Below are positions 1 to 11,000 of a stretch of 64,000 nt of DNA, piece after piece. The position numbers and the translations under genes were made by a program. How positions within the stretch are numbered: the stretch's first letter is position 1; the number at the start of each line of letters is the position of its first letter. Origin of the DNA: Rubripirellula sp. (GTDB taxonomy: Bacteria > Planctomycetota > Planctomycetia > Pirellulales > Pirellulaceae); NCBI GenBank assembly GCA_012270385.1, contig JAAXIK010000486.1, positions 52,063-116,062 of the forward strand. Direction: 5' to 3'. The notes below the pieces were generated by a model, which searched no databases, had not been told where the DNA came from, and saw only the letters and a list, made by a program, of their open reading frames with translations.

Positions 1-138
1 CTCGGCGATTTAGCTGCTCAATATGAGTGGCTAACTGCTGCGATTGTCGTTTCGGTGTGTATTCCACTCTTGATCACCTCTTTCGCACGGAGGATGTTGC
101 CTTCGCTCAAAGAAAATCCCGTGCAAGAAGATTCCTAG
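1..138 (+). CDS. C-terminal fragment of a hydrophobic membrane protein, truncated by the window edge
   Basis: Frame 1 is open from base 1: LGDLAAQYEWLTAAIVVSVCIPLLITSFARRMLPSLKENPVQEDS*, one TM helix then a basic/polar tail. Absent from the ORF track because the start lies outside the window. Confidence 0.6.
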   Translation, partial: LGDLAAQYEWLTAAIVVSVCIPLLITSFARRMLPSLKENPVQEDS

Positions 139-363
139 TCACCTTGTTTGCGTTGCAAAATGCCAGATGTATTCGTCACAACCGGTACAAGTGGCTCTTT
201 TACCTAATCGAACAAGTCTTTCTGATGGGAAAAAGCTTGTTGTTAGACGTCTCTTGCCTAATCCGCATGCTACGTTTTTTTGACAAGCTTTCTAGGCATG
301 CGAAGTAACGCGAATCGGTGACGCGTGGCATCGTTTGCCAAAACAACGTAAGGATCATTCTTC

Positions 364-762
364 ATGACCGTTTCCAATCCAATGCAGGCAGCAAATCAGA
401 GCGAAATCGTTACCATAGATCGTCGTCGTGGTGACCGTAGAGGTACCAGCGCGGAAACGAATCCAACTTCAGTTCCACCAAAGAAGCAGCGTCGACGCCA
501 CATTGATCCAACGACTTGTGAGCGGGATTATAACGGGGACGAAATCGAGTTCATGACAGCCATGGATGAATACAAACGTGACTCAGGACGAATGTTTCCA
601 ACTTGCAGTGAGGTTCTCGAAGTCATTCGTTCGCTTGGTTATCTCAAATTGAGTGATGAACAGGTAGAACAACTCGGATTGACCTTTGAGGATTCCATCG
701 AAGAAGAAGAGACGTCAGATGAGATTGAGCAGGAATTGGAAAGTGAATTAGCTGAAATCTAA
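364..762 (+). CDS. Conserved small hypothetical protein (planctomycete type, EFMTAMDEYKRDSGRMFPT..EVLEVIRSLGY)
   Basis: 132-aa ORF, good start context, followed by a strong terminator. Confidence 0.7.
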   Translation: MTVSNPMQAANQSEIVTIDRRRGDRRGTSAETNPTSVPPKKQRRRHIDPTTCERDYNGDEIEFMTAMDEYKRDSGRMFPTCSEVLEVIRSLGYLKLSDEQVEQLGLTFEDSIEEEETSDEIEQELESELAEI

Positions 763-782
763 TCACTGTGAAGGAAATGAGG

Positions 783-820
783 AAAACGAATTGTCATGAA
801 GATGGCAATTCGTTTTTTTT
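783..820. terminator. Rho-independent terminator between convergent genes
   Basis: AAAACGAATTG-T-CAT-GAAG-ATG-G-CAATTCGTTTTTTTT: about 15-bp stem with 4-nt loop and T run. Confidence 0.9.
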
Positions 821-875
821 GGCCGCATGGTAGTCGATTGAATGTGTTGAATGGGTTCCCGCAAAATCCAATTCT

Positions 876-2384
876 TTAGGTCTCCTGTAAGCCCATTTGA
901 AGTAGCGTGTTTTCGGCTTTGTGAGCCTCTCTTAATCGCGGAGCATAAGCTTTCGCATGCCCCGTGATTTGTTCGCGATCTGATAAGAATTGGCACATGA
1001 GATCAGGGATCTCATCAACCTGCTGATAGACATAACCTACTGGGCCATAGACGCATGCTTTCTTGAATTGGTTCGCCAGCCAACAATGATCAGGAACAAT
1101 CACCGGGACACCCCGAGTAAGCATCTCCAGTAAGACACCACTGCAGCGTGAGCGATAGCGGATTGGATCATATAAGAAGATGCCCAATCCTGCTCTTCCA
1201 ATCCATTGGTGGTACTCGATTGTGCTGAGATGCTTGGTTATCAACTCTACCCTGCCAGTATCACAACTTGAGTGTAGGGAATTCGGAATCAGGGATTTCC
1301 AATGCTTTCCGGGAACCTGCAAGCAAGGACGGTATGTTGTGTCTCCAATTAGATTGCGATTTTCCAATGCTTGAAGGAATCCACGAATCGAATGTTTTCC
1401 TTTCTCGGATCTTGGCATCCCTGCAAGCATTGCATTGCAGGGTTGGTCTTCTAAATCGATGGTTATCTCGCTCGATCGAGTCGGGTATGGAATAGCACTC
1501 GCTATCTCATGGTCCATCACGGAGTTGATTTCTGCTTTCAATTCCTCTGTCGTCGTATGAATGTAAACTTGATGGTGGCCAAGTGCACCCAGTGCCATAT
1601 TCATTTGTTGCCCCATCTTGGCATTGCGTTGCCTGCCGTGGGCTGTATCGGCATGATTCGTTGCAAAGTGAAAAATCGCGTGGATATTGAGCTTTTTCGA
1701 CTTGCGATCCTGTAATGCGGAAGCAGTTGCGAGGATGACGAAATCATTAGCAGTGTTGAGCACGAGATGATCGTGTTCGGTGAGGTCGAGTGAGTCGATC
1801 ACTTTTAGAAACGCCCGTTTCCAATTCATGATCATCTCGGATGGACGTCTTGATCTTTTGCAAAATATATCCTGCCAGCAAGATAGAAAACGTTCTCCAA
1901 CGGAACGATTTTGAATTCGCCCATTTAGATTTCGTGCAAACTGAGAAATCCCATCGATACCTAGGGACCAGTGCAACATCGAGGGCGTATCGAAGAGCGG
2001 GTAAACCTTGCAAAGTGCTTCGGTTTCCGAGTCTGGTAAAAATTGCTTGTGGGTGGCCAAGATAGTCTGGAATCCTCTGGCCTTTGCTGCACTTCCGAGT
2101 AGGTGAGCAAGTTCTAAATAATGCCCCGATGAATCTCGGATATTGTCATCGATCATTACCATTCTCGGCGACATGAAATTCTTTATCGGTTTCGGGTGTC
2201 GTGTGAGTCTGAAGCGTGAGTGAGGGATCGCAACCATCAATGATGCTAGCAATTTCAATCCACAACGGAGTCGAGCTACTGATGTGGCGTGTGCAAATTC
2301 AGTCAGTTTTCGCGAGATTCTTGCTACCAGTCTGATGAGATCAATCAACCGGCGGGAGTCTACCATTATCTGGCTAATTACCAA
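876..2384 (-). CDS. Glycosyltransferase family 4-like protein
   Basis: 502-aa ORF; N-domain 'DDNIRDSSGHYLELAHLLGSAAKARGF', C-domain 'GVLLEMLTRGVPVIVPDHCWLANQF' resembles a GT-B donor site. True start may be internal. Confidence 0.6.
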   Translation of the reverse strand: MVISQIMVDSRRLIDLIRLVARISRKLTEFAHATSVARLRCGLKLLASLMVAIPHSRFRLTRHPKPIKNFMSPRMVMIDDNIRDSSGHYLELAHLLGSAAKARGFQTILATHKQFLPDSETEALCKVYPLFDTPSMLHWSLGIDGISQFARNLNGRIQNRSVGERFLSCWQDIFCKRSRRPSEMIMNWKRAFLKVIDSLDLTEHDHLVLNTANDFVILATASALQDRKSKKLNIHAIFHFATNHADTAHGRQRNAKMGQQMNMALGALGHHQVYIHTTTEELKAEINSVMDHEIASAIPYPTRSSEITIDLEDQPCNAMLAGMPRSEKGKHSIRGFLQALENRNLIGDTTYRPCLQVPGKHWKSLIPNSLHSSCDTGRVELITKHLSTIEYHQWIGRAGLGIFLYDPIRYRSRCSGVLLEMLTRGVPVIVPDHCWLANQFKKACVYGPVGYVYQQVDEIPDLMCQFLSDREQITGHAKAYAPRLREAHKAENTLLQMGLQET

Positions 2385-2546
2385 AAGCTACATCTTCGGT
2401 ATGGATGTTTCTCAACACCTTGTTTTTGAGCCGTAGAAATTCCCGTTGTGGCAAATCGTCATTTTTTCGTACGGTCCCACTCAGAGGTATCATCGCCTAG
2501 ATACTTCGAAATGGACGTTTTTGTGACGGAATCACGCGAGGAAGAC

Positions 2547-2774
2547 ATGTGTCTTTTAATCGACAAATCGGGTTATTGGGTCGCTTCTGTTGTACTTTTA
2601 GCTTCAGTCGCAGGGTGTCGGGGATCGATGCCATTCGGTCGTACGGTGCAGATCACCAAAAGTAGTGATGCTGCGGAAATCACGATTGAGTCTCCGGAGC
2701 AACGTCTGGCAACAGCAAAGCCTGGAGAGGCGACCTCACATGACATGGAGAAAACTCAACAGGCAAAGACTTGA
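2547..2774 (+). CDS. Lipoprotein signal peptide plus linker; apparent 5' part of the next ORF
   Basis: ATG at 2547 gives MCLLIDKSGYWVASVVLLASVAGC, with lipobox VAGC. Same frame as 2817..4283. Confidence 0.5.
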   Translation: MCLLIDKSGYWVASVVLLASVAGCRGSMPFGRTVQITKSSDAAEITIESPEQRLATAKPGEATSHDMEKTQQAKT

Positions 2775-2816
2775 TTGGATGGCACGTCCGACGAAGAAGG
2801 CCAGCAATAGGTCGCT

Positions 2817-4283
2817 GTGGCTTCCGTGTCAGCTGATGTGGAAAGCTTGCTGACAATGCCCGATATCTCGGAAGGTGAAAAAATAGCCTTGGTAGGTGAT
2901 TCTGGGCAAGAAGTCAAAAACGAATCGTCACCGGGGACGGAGGCTGAAGAGGTCGATCGACCGGATATCGTTTCTGCTGCCGCGGAGACCAGCAAAGAGG
3001 AAGTCATCGATGCCGCAGATGAACCTGTGTTAGAGTTCACGGAAGGCATGTCTGCGGAAGAATTACTTGCTGCTTTAAAGGAATATCCTGCAGAAAAACG
3101 CGAGAGAGCACTCGATCAATTTGTGCAATTGGTTGCTGATAAAGCTAGTGAATCGAATCAGCCCAACGCGGTTTCGGGGCAGATTGCCAATGCTCTTCAC
3201 AGTGAATTGACGCTGCCTGATGTCTTGGAAGAGTCTGCTGGTGAATCTCCGGAAAGATTAGCGGACGCGGAGGGCGATCCTGATTCGAATGAACCTGAAG
3301 ATCAGCCGGATCTTGCCTTTACCATTACGGATGAAGCTTCAGATGTTGATATTGAAATGAATTCAACGACCGAAGGCTCGACCGACATTCAGGTTGAATC
3401 CGCACAGAACGAAATTCCTTCAGCTGAAACGGTGGTCGAAGTTACCGTCGAGGAACGTGCAGAGACGAGTGAGGGGAATGAGGTCGCTCAGACGAGCATC
3501 GAGTTACCCGCGGAGGCTGCTCAGCAAGAAGTCACGAATTCGGCACCTACCATTCAGGATGAGCTGACTCAGGAGCAACTTCTATCTGCTTTGATTCTTT
3601 CACTTCAAGAACCAAAGATAGAGGAATCGGAATCCGAGCGACACGCAAGACTGGTCAAGTTTAGCCATTTATTGGTTTTAGCGGGCAATCCAGAATCAGC
3701 GATGATCTCGATGGAGGGGATGACTCCAGAAGAGCAGAGTTTTATGCGTCATCATTTGCAGGGGTTGTGGCACCTTATTGATCCTGAAGGGCATCCAAGC
3801 ACAAGCCAGCGTTTGAGCTCGGTAGCAACTGAATTTCGAGAGGCGGCAAAGCTGGCTGGCGCGGCGACAACTGCATTGGATGTGAAGAGGCTAACTTTCT
3901 GTACAGAAATCGAAGCTTACGGGCAGATTAAACCTTTTGATGAAAACCGATTCAAAAAGGGTCAGCAAGTGATTTTGTACTGTGAGGTGGAGAATTTTAA
4001 AGCAAATCAAAATGAAACAGGTTTTGAAATGCATCTCCAAGGGAGTTATGAGATTTATGATTCCGAGAATCAACGTATTTTCAACCAAGTGCTTCCGGCT
4101 GACCGCCAAGTTTCAGCAAACTATCTGAGAGACTATTTTGTTGCTTATCAGATGTTCCTGCCCAATGATTTAGTTTCCGGTCGCTATTCATTAAAGCTGA
4201 CGATGGAGGATTTGGTGGGCACTAAATACGGCCAAGCTGAAGTCAATTTTGAGATTGAAGGGGGTTCACCCCAATCTGAATAG
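2817..4283 (+). CDS. Acidic hypothetical protein with conserved C-terminal beta-rich domain; lacks its own signal peptide
   Basis: 488-aa ORF from a GTG. C-domain 'EAYGQIKPFDENRFKKGQQVILYCEVENF..FVAYQMFLPNDLVSGRYSLKLTMED'. See finding on in-frame stops. Confidence 0.6.
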   Translation: MASVSADVESLLTMPDISEGEKIALVGDSGQEVKNESSPGTEAEEVDRPDIVSAAAETSKEEVIDAADEPVLEFTEGMSAEELLAALKEYPAEKRERALDQFVQLVADKASESNQPNAVSGQIANALHSELTLPDVLEESAGESPERLADAEGDPDSNEPEDQPDLAFTITDEASDVDIEMNSTTEGSTDIQVESAQNEIPSAETVVEVTVEERAETSEGNEVAQTSIELPAEAAQQEVTNSAPTIQDELTQEQLLSALILSLQEPKIEESESERHARLVKFSHLLVLAGNPESAMISMEGMTPEEQSFMRHHLQGLWHLIDPEGHPSTSQRLSSVATEFREAAKLAGAATTALDVKRLTFCTEIEAYGQIKPFDENRFKKGQQVILYCEVENFKANQNETGFEMHLQGSYEIYDSENQRIFNQVLPADRQVSANYLRDYFVAYQMFLPNDLVSGRYSLKLTMEDLVGTKYGQAEVNFEIEGGSPQSE

Positions 4284-4334
4284 ATCATCTTGCGGAAAGG
4301 AAACCCATCGCTGAACTCATTCAAGTGATGCTTT

Positions 4335-4901
4335 TCAACCTAATTCAATCACATCCATGATCTGATAGGTTGGACCTTGTTTGTCGAGGAAACTGGCAAT
4401 GACTTGTACTTCTTCGACCACCATCGAGCCCAAGTTTGTTTCCTCTTCTAGCTTGACTCGATCCATCACTTCATCACTCGCTCGGCGGGCCTTGGCGCGA
4501 CCGAGTGTCAGGTGGGGTCGGTAATCTCTCGATTCAGGTTTGAATCCCAGTTTTGCAAGTTCCACTTCAAGCTGAGTTACCATGGAGGTGAGTTGATTCG
4601 ATTCATCGATAACTCCTGCATGGATGATTCTGGCGCGATCTACTGAGGGCATCCCGCCTGAACCATGAAAAACCAGCTCAAAGGGGGACATGGTCTCACA
4701 AATGTCTTGGACAACTGTGCAAACCTTCGGTACCTCCGTGTTATAAACGTCACCGAGAAATTTCAATGTGAGGTGCAAGTTATCCGTTGGGACCCATTTA
4801 ATGCCGTCTCCCGCCTCTTTTAAACGGTTTGACATCTTTGTAGCAGCTTGAGCAATTTCACTTGAAAGAGGAATTGCTATAAAGGAGCGGATAGAGTTCA
4901 T
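4335..4901 (-). CDS. thpR: RNA 2',3'-cyclic phosphodiesterase (2'-5' RNA ligase family)
   Basis: MNSIRSFIAIPLSSEIAQ...DNLHLTLKFLGDV and RPHLTLGRAK: the two HxTx motifs of the 2H phosphoesterases. Confidence 0.9.
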   Translation of the reverse strand: MNSIRSFIAIPLSSEIAQAATKMSNRLKEAGDGIKWVPTDNLHLTLKFLGDVYNTEVPKVCTVVQDICETMSPFELVFHGSGGMPSVDRARIIHAGVIDESNQLTSMVTQLEVELAKLGFKPESRDYRPHLTLGRAKARRASDEVMDRVKLEEETNLGSMVVEEVQVIASFLDKQGPTYQIMDVIELG

Positions 4902-4904
4902 TCC

Positions 4905-5921
4905 GTGATCAAAACCAATGGTGCTATGGGATCATTTCAACCAAGCCCGTTTCGCTCGAATTTCTGGATTCGCGGCGGGCACTTACAAACCATCCTATCG
5001 ATTCGGCCCGAGTCTGCGAGCGGTCTTTCTCCGAGATCTCATTTTGTAGAGGTTTCTGATGGAGATCGTATTATTTTGCATGAGGATTCTCCTCCTGGCA
5101 ACGAAGAAGGTGCGCCTTGTGTCATGTTTGTGCATGGGCTGTCAGGCTGCTATTCCTCTCCATACATGCAGCGATTCGCATTACGGTTTTTGAAGCGAGG
5201 TTTTAGGGTTTTTCGGGTTGATATGAGGGGGTGCGGTGCCGGGGCGGAATATGCAGACCACTTGACCCATGCGGGACGCAGCCAAGACCTCATGGACGCT
5301 ATGAATTATATTGCCACGAAGTATAAGCATACCGAGCTCTTCATCGCTGGAATCTCACTCGGTGGTGCTCAATTGCTGCGGGCGGTGGGGAGAGTAGGAG
5401 CTTGTCTGGAGCAGGCACCAACTTGGTTTCCTAGATTAAAGAAAGTAGCTGCTGTCGCGCCGCCGATCGATTTGATTCGTTGCAGTGATCACATGCAGAA
5501 GTTGAAACTTCGTCTCTACAACTATTACTTTATTCGGTCATTACTTCAAAGATTACCAAAGCGTCTCCAAAGTAACGCAGCCTTTCAGAAGGAGATGCAA
5601 CTTCCCAGACCGCGTACTCTGCGTGAGCTCGACGACCGATTCACTGCCCCGCTGAGTGGTTTCAAGGATGCGATGGATTACTATCAGAAAACTTCATCCA
5701 ATCAAGTGACGGCGAAAATTAACGTTCCCACGTTGGTGTTGGCATCACGTGATGATCCCATCGTGCCCTCAGGCTGCTTTACAGAGGATCCTTCCATCTG
5801 GTCCAAGACAACGCATGTCATGCTCACGGAAAAAGGAGGTCATGCTGGTTATATTGGACCCAAGAATATCTGCTGGATGGACGAGATCATTGAGCAATGG
5901 TTGGTGGGAAGTGCTCCTTGA
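4905..5921 (+). CDS. Alpha/beta hydrolase, YheT family
   Basis: WIRGGHLQTIL, VMFVHGLSGC, FIAGISLGGAQLLR (GxSxG), C-terminal GGHAGYI. Confidence 0.88.
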   Translation: MIKTNGAMGSFQPSPFRSNFWIRGGHLQTILSIRPESASGLSPRSHFVEVSDGDRIILHEDSPPGNEEGAPCVMFVHGLSGCYSSPYMQRFALRFLKRGFRVFRVDMRGCGAGAEYADHLTHAGRSQDLMDAMNYIATKYKHTELFIAGISLGGAQLLRAVGRVGACLEQAPTWFPRLKKVAAVAPPIDLIRCSDHMQKLKLRLYNYYFIRSLLQRLPKRLQSNAAFQKEMQLPRPRTLRELDDRFTAPLSGFKDAMDYYQKTSSNQVTAKINVPTLVLASRDDPIVPSGCFTEDPSIWSKTTHVMLTEKGGHAGYIGPKNICWMDEIIEQWLVGSAP

Positions 5922-5979
5922 GCACATGGCTCCCTTGGCCATTCTTTGATCATCTCCGCTGCCTGATAAGCTGCTGTGC

Positions 5980-6345
5980 TCAAGACTTGGTCGTCCAAAC
6001 TGGATCGGGTTGTATTTCATCGCTAACGGGAGATCCTTGATCTGCCCGTCCACTTCCTTCGAGTCGACTGATGATTTCGATATCCATATCCTCCTTGCAC
6101 GCAATTTGGCAGCTTAATCGTATTCCGGGTTCATTTAGTTCGCGAACTCTGAGCGTCTCTTTTTCCGCTTCCGTTATTTGATTGGGTTCACCAGAGAGGA
6201 ATTTGACACGGCAGCTGGTGCAACGTGACTGGCCACCACATGCGTGCAATTGATCTACATTGGCATCTTCCACGAGTGCTTTGACCAGGCGTTTACCTTC
6301 AGCCACTTCAAATTGTCCGATACCGCTTACATTTAGTTTTGGCAT
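5980..6345 (-). CDS. 2Fe-2S ferredoxin
   Basis: ACGGQSRCTSCRVKFLSG plus later RLSCQIAC: plant/adrenodoxin-type CX5CX2C...C pattern. Confidence 0.88.
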   Translation of the reverse strand: MPKLNVSGIGQFEVAEGKRLVKALVEDANVDQLHACGGQSRCTSCRVKFLSGEPNQITEAEKETLRVRELNEPGIRLSCQIACKEDMDIEIISRLEGSGRADQGSPVSDEIQPDPVWTTKS

Positions 6346-6435
6346 GTCTAGGGTTGACCTTGATGATGTTTGTGAGAGTTCGTGATTCTGGTGATCTATT
6401 TTTATTGTTAAAGATGGTAGCCAAACGCTTCCTGT

Positions 6436-7554
6436 TTACGCACCCAATTCGCGTAGTTTGGGTTCCATGGCATTTGCCTGTCTATAAAATCCTAAGTCGT
6501 TTGGGTGAGAACCATCCGTGGTATCGTCTCGGTCTTCACCGAGAAGCTCATCTCCATCAAGATAGCTAATTTTATCGTGTCCATTTGCAACAAGAGATGC
6601 GAATGCCGCTTTTAATGCACTCCGACTATCGTGGTGGCGTCTCTGGAGCGAAGGAATAAACGGGGAGTGTGCGTAGGTCCGATCTTCCACCAAGAGAATG
6701 GGAGTATCGGGGCGTGCTTCTCGCAATTGTAGAACCAGTTTCTCAGCGCGTTCTGCGACTTCTCGTCCTATCATGTTAGGTAGGCAGTCAATGACGTAGA
6801 TGAGTGGATCAAGTTCACAGAGGAACTGTCCCACCTGCGGTTCCATTCGTCCATTCCCTGAGAAACCAAGGTTAATAATCGGGTGTCCGAGTCGTCGCCC
6901 AAGTATTGCCGGGTGCGGCATACCCGGCCTGGAAGCGCAGGCACCGTGCGTGATTGAGGTTCCATAGAATACAATGGGTTTGCTTTTTCGAGGTGGGATC
7001 GGTTCGAACGTGTTGCCCTCTGGCACTCCAAACTTGAGCGATTTCGTTCCGTTGTAGAGTGGAAGGTAGGCAGTGAATTCACGCTGACCGGCTGATAGGT
7101 TGCTGACTAATTTTGTTTTGGTCCGCGTTGAGTTTGGGCGAGTTACAGCGAGCCATCTTGAATGCCCTTCACGGGTTGAGGCGTAGAGGTCGATTCCGCT
7201 TACACCCGTGGCCGGCATGTGCGGCATAGCAAGATTTGACGAGGTAACTTCGTGGTCGATCCAGATCTCCGAAGCATTCGTCTGGAACCGGGTGAGCATG
7301 CCAGCAGAATGTCGACTTAGATTCCACACCGCGTCCCGCACCACTCCTTTCGCACGTGCGGGTAGGCGGTCGAAGAAATTTTCCATCTGATCGGAATGCC
7401 AGCCTTGACCTTCGATACCCCACTCTTTCACGTCTCTCCATTGGATTCCGTCTTGTGGGGCAGACTCTTGAGCAAACGAAAATTGCGATGCTGAGGCGGC
7501 TGTTGCTGCAGAGATACTGGCCAAGAATTGGCGTCGTGGTATATCGATTTTCAT
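6436..7554 (-). CDS. SGNH/GDSL hydrolase family protein with Tat-like signal
   Basis: N-term PRRQFLASISAATAASASQFSFA; GTSITHGACASRPG, NLGFSGNGRMEP, DGSHPNDLGF. Confidence 0.88.
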   Translation of the reverse strand: MKIDIPRRQFLASISAATAASASQFSFAQESAPQDGIQWRDVKEWGIEGQGWHSDQMENFFDRLPARAKGVVRDAVWNLSRHSAGMLTRFQTNASEIWIDHEVTSSNLAMPHMPATGVSGIDLYASTREGHSRWLAVTRPNSTRTKTKLVSNLSAGQREFTAYLPLYNGTKSLKFGVPEGNTFEPIPPRKSKPIVFYGTSITHGACASRPGMPHPAILGRRLGHPIINLGFSGNGRMEPQVGQFLCELDPLIYVIDCLPNMIGREVAERAEKLVLQLREARPDTPILLVEDRTYAHSPFIPSLQRRHHDSRSALKAAFASLVANGHDKISYLDGDELLGEDRDDTTDGSHPNDLGFYRQANAMEPKLRELGA

Positions 7555-8086
7555 AAATTGCCCTTTCTGCTTCGATTTGCGTCGCGTTACTGGGGTTGGG
7601 TATTTGTGTTCTCAATATCCTAGAGTGGCACGACGGTGAAATCCACATCCGGAGTAGATTGAAGTGGTTACGGTGGGTGTTTCCATTGTTTGTCCGAAGT
7701 TTATTTTTTGGTCTGCCGTTTTCATCGGAGGGGATTTGGGACTGGGGCATCCCGAGACACCGTTATGATCCATTACGGGTAGCGGACAAAATGAAGGAAC
7801 TGTGAGTTTTATCTAGATCATGTTGCCTGACCCTTCGCGATTAAAGAGGGCCGTGGTAAACTAGCGGATTGGCCCGACGGTGAGACGTTGTGAAGTTGAA
7901 TACGGTGTTTTCAGGGTTAGCCAGCTTCGGTTCGACAAGGGCTTCTGCATCAAGTCAAACATCACGTCGTTCGGTGTGGGTTTACTGGAGTAAAGATGCA
8001 GCGTCGCATCAGAAAGATGTGGTGAGTTGAGATGCTCGGTGAGAGCATCGGATGAATTTTATTTGAACCACAATGGATCGTAGAGC

Positions 8087-11000
8087 ATGGATTTGATGTC
8101 CGAGGAATCGATTGGGGCCCTGGGGTTACTGGTCGCCGAGGCAGCTGAGAGGTTGGTTGACTCTCATGACGAGAGTCTTGATAAGCGTGCTGCGATGTTG
8201 ATTGTGGATTCACCAACGTTTAGTAGTGAATCGGGTAAGCTCCATTTTGGGTTCAAAGTAAAAGGAAACCGTCAGTCGTTAATGGAAGTGAACCTTGAAG
8301 TGGCTTCCGAAGTAGACGATGAAGAAGAGGAACATTTTCACCCTCTAAATGTTGCGTTGGAGGCGACTCCGCATTGCCCATGTGATCAATTTGGAAAAAG
8401 TGGTGACCGATGCGCTCATTCTCTCGCCGTTGCCTGGTGGCTTCAGGAGCAATTGAGCCGTCGATCCATCAATGAAGTCTTCGAGTTTTTTGGTGAGTTG
8501 GAGGTAGATGCTGTTTCTGCCGGACGAGATCTGGTGAGCCAAGTGCTGAGCTTAGTGGGATCAAAATCTCATTCAGATAGTCAAAGTGTCGGCACGCGCT
8601 TGCAATGGCGAGTTGGCCTTTCCTCTTCGCGTTATTACTGTCCTCTTTCCATCACCGCCTATGAGCAGCGGCCCAAAAAAAATGGAAAAGGGTGGACCAA
8701 GGGAAAGGAAGTTAGGAGTTTTGACCTGCTGAGAAGGGACTTTTCAAGTCGGAAAGTTGTCGGGCGCAGTGCAGTCGTCGTTGGGTACCCGTGTTATTCG
8801 TTTATCGAAGACCACTTTGCGGATTTTGAAGCTTTGTCCTTACTTGCGGGTCATCCGAATGTTGCTTGGGATGATGTGAATGTTCGGCCATGTCGTGTGT
8901 TCTCTGCTGAACTGATACTTACCCTCTCTGAAGCGGAGCCTCATGAGGAAACGGACCCATCAGAGGTTGGTGAACCAGCAGATAATCAAACGGTTTTCTA
9001 TCGTCCTGAATTACGGCTTAACGGTATCGAGATTGATCTTAGCCGTTGTAAGGTAGTTTTTGGATATGCGAGTCCCGTAGAACCGATCGTAGTAGTAGCT
9101 GATGAACGACAGAACCGACTGATCGTTTGCACGCTGCCAAATCCTAAAGCTCTGAAAGTGATTCAGCACCTTCTCGAAGCGGACTTGGAAGATGTTGTTT
9201 TGGATTCTGGGGCCGCTGCGCGGTTTGCAATCGGAAGCTCCGAAGTCGATCGTTTTATTCACGTTGAACTGCCTCCGGGACTCGCGGGTCCGATTGAGCC
9301 AGTTGACGCGGAACTGATCTTTGAATTGAGGCCCCGACCCGGTGCAGGGTTATTTGTTGCTTTGCGTATGCACGAGGATCGTTTTCGAGAATTGGTGGTG
9401 CCGGGGCGGCCGCCGGAGATCGTAGCATGTTTGACTGAACAGGGGCCGATTCGACTTCAGCGAACGCTGCAGAAAGAGAGGGATCTTGTCGATACGGTGA
9501 TTGATCGATACGAGCTCAATCGGCTGACACCGGATGGAGCAGATAGCTGGGTGGCTTCAAGTGATGAAGCGGCTCTCGAATTACTCGGGGCGCTTTACAG
9601 TGGAGGGGAAGATGCTCCGCGAATCATTTGGCCAGAAGGTGAAAGTCTTCGCGTGAGAGGTGAAATCACTCCAGGCGCACTTAAGGTTCAGATTGACGAC
9701 AGGAAAGATTGGTTTGGTTTATCTGGGTCCATTAATGTTGATGGACGTGATATCCCTCTTGCTGAGTTGCTTGCGGCAGTCCGCGATCAGCGATCTTTAG
9801 TGCAGGTGGGTGATAGGCAATTCGCAAAAATCAGTGAAGCTTTCAGGAAACGTCTGCAGCAACTTGGTGATGTTCTCATTGAAGAACGAGGCGCGATGAA
9901 GGTGGCTGATGCTGCAGTGCCTGCAGTTCAAGAATTAATCAGCACGGATGTGCCTCTCGAAGCGACTGCGAGGTGGCACGAATCGTTAAAACGACTGGAA
10001 ATGTTGGCCGATTGGAGCCCTGATCAACCTGATCAGCTAGATGCCGTTCTCCGAGACTATCAGCTCGAGGGTTATCAGTGGCTTTCGCGACTGAGTTTGT
10101 GGGGAGTGGGAGGTGTCTTGGCCGATGATATGGGGCTTGGAAAAACGGTCCAAACACTAGGAGTACTCCTCGAGAGAGCATCCGAGGGGCCAGCACTTGT
10201 CGTTGCTCCCACCAGTGTGGGTGAGAATTGGTTGCGGGAAACGGAGCGTTTTACGCCGAGTTTGTCAGCATATTTATATCGGGACGCCGATCGAATCTCA
10301 TTGATTGATCGAGCCGGTCCCGGAGATCTTGTGATCGTGAGTTATCAACTTCTACAACGTGATGCAAAGCGTTTCGCCTCGAGAGCATGGCACACACTTG
10401 TTCTTGATGAGGCTCAGTTCATCAAGAATGCTCAGACAAAGACTTCCCAAGCAATACGTCAATTGGAAGCAGATTGGAGAATCGGTTTATCGGGAACCCC
10501 TTTGGAGAATCATCTTGGTGAACTTTGGAGTCTTTTCCGAACACTCAGTCCAGGGTTACTGGGTTCCTGGGATCGATTTCGACAGCGATTTGCAGATCCG
10601 ATTGAGCGTTTGAAAGATGACGAAAAAAGAAAATCTCTCGCACAATTGGTTCGCCCTTTTATCTTAAGACGAACCAAAGACAAAGTGCTGAAGGAGCTTC
10701 CTCCCCGGACAGAAATTACGCTGCATGCTGAATTGAGTAAAGCTGAACGTAGTCGTTATGAGGATGCGAGGTTGGCGGCGCTAACCGAGTTAGGAGGTTC
10801 GGGTAGCGAAGATCAAGGCGCGGGCCAGCAAAGGATTCGCACTTTGGCATGGCTAACCAAGCTTAGGCAATTAGCATGTCACCCAAGATTGGTAGACCAA
10901 GACTGGAAAAAGGGTTCAGCTAAATTAGAACTGTTGATGTCACTTGTGGAGGAGCTACGTGAGGGTAAGCATCGTGCTTTGATTTTCAGTCAGTTCGTTA

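Noticed and set aside
7169-7750. 193-aa minus-strand ORF overlapping the SGNH hydrolase
   Set aside because: Out-of-frame shadow of a gene with clear motifs and signal peptide.
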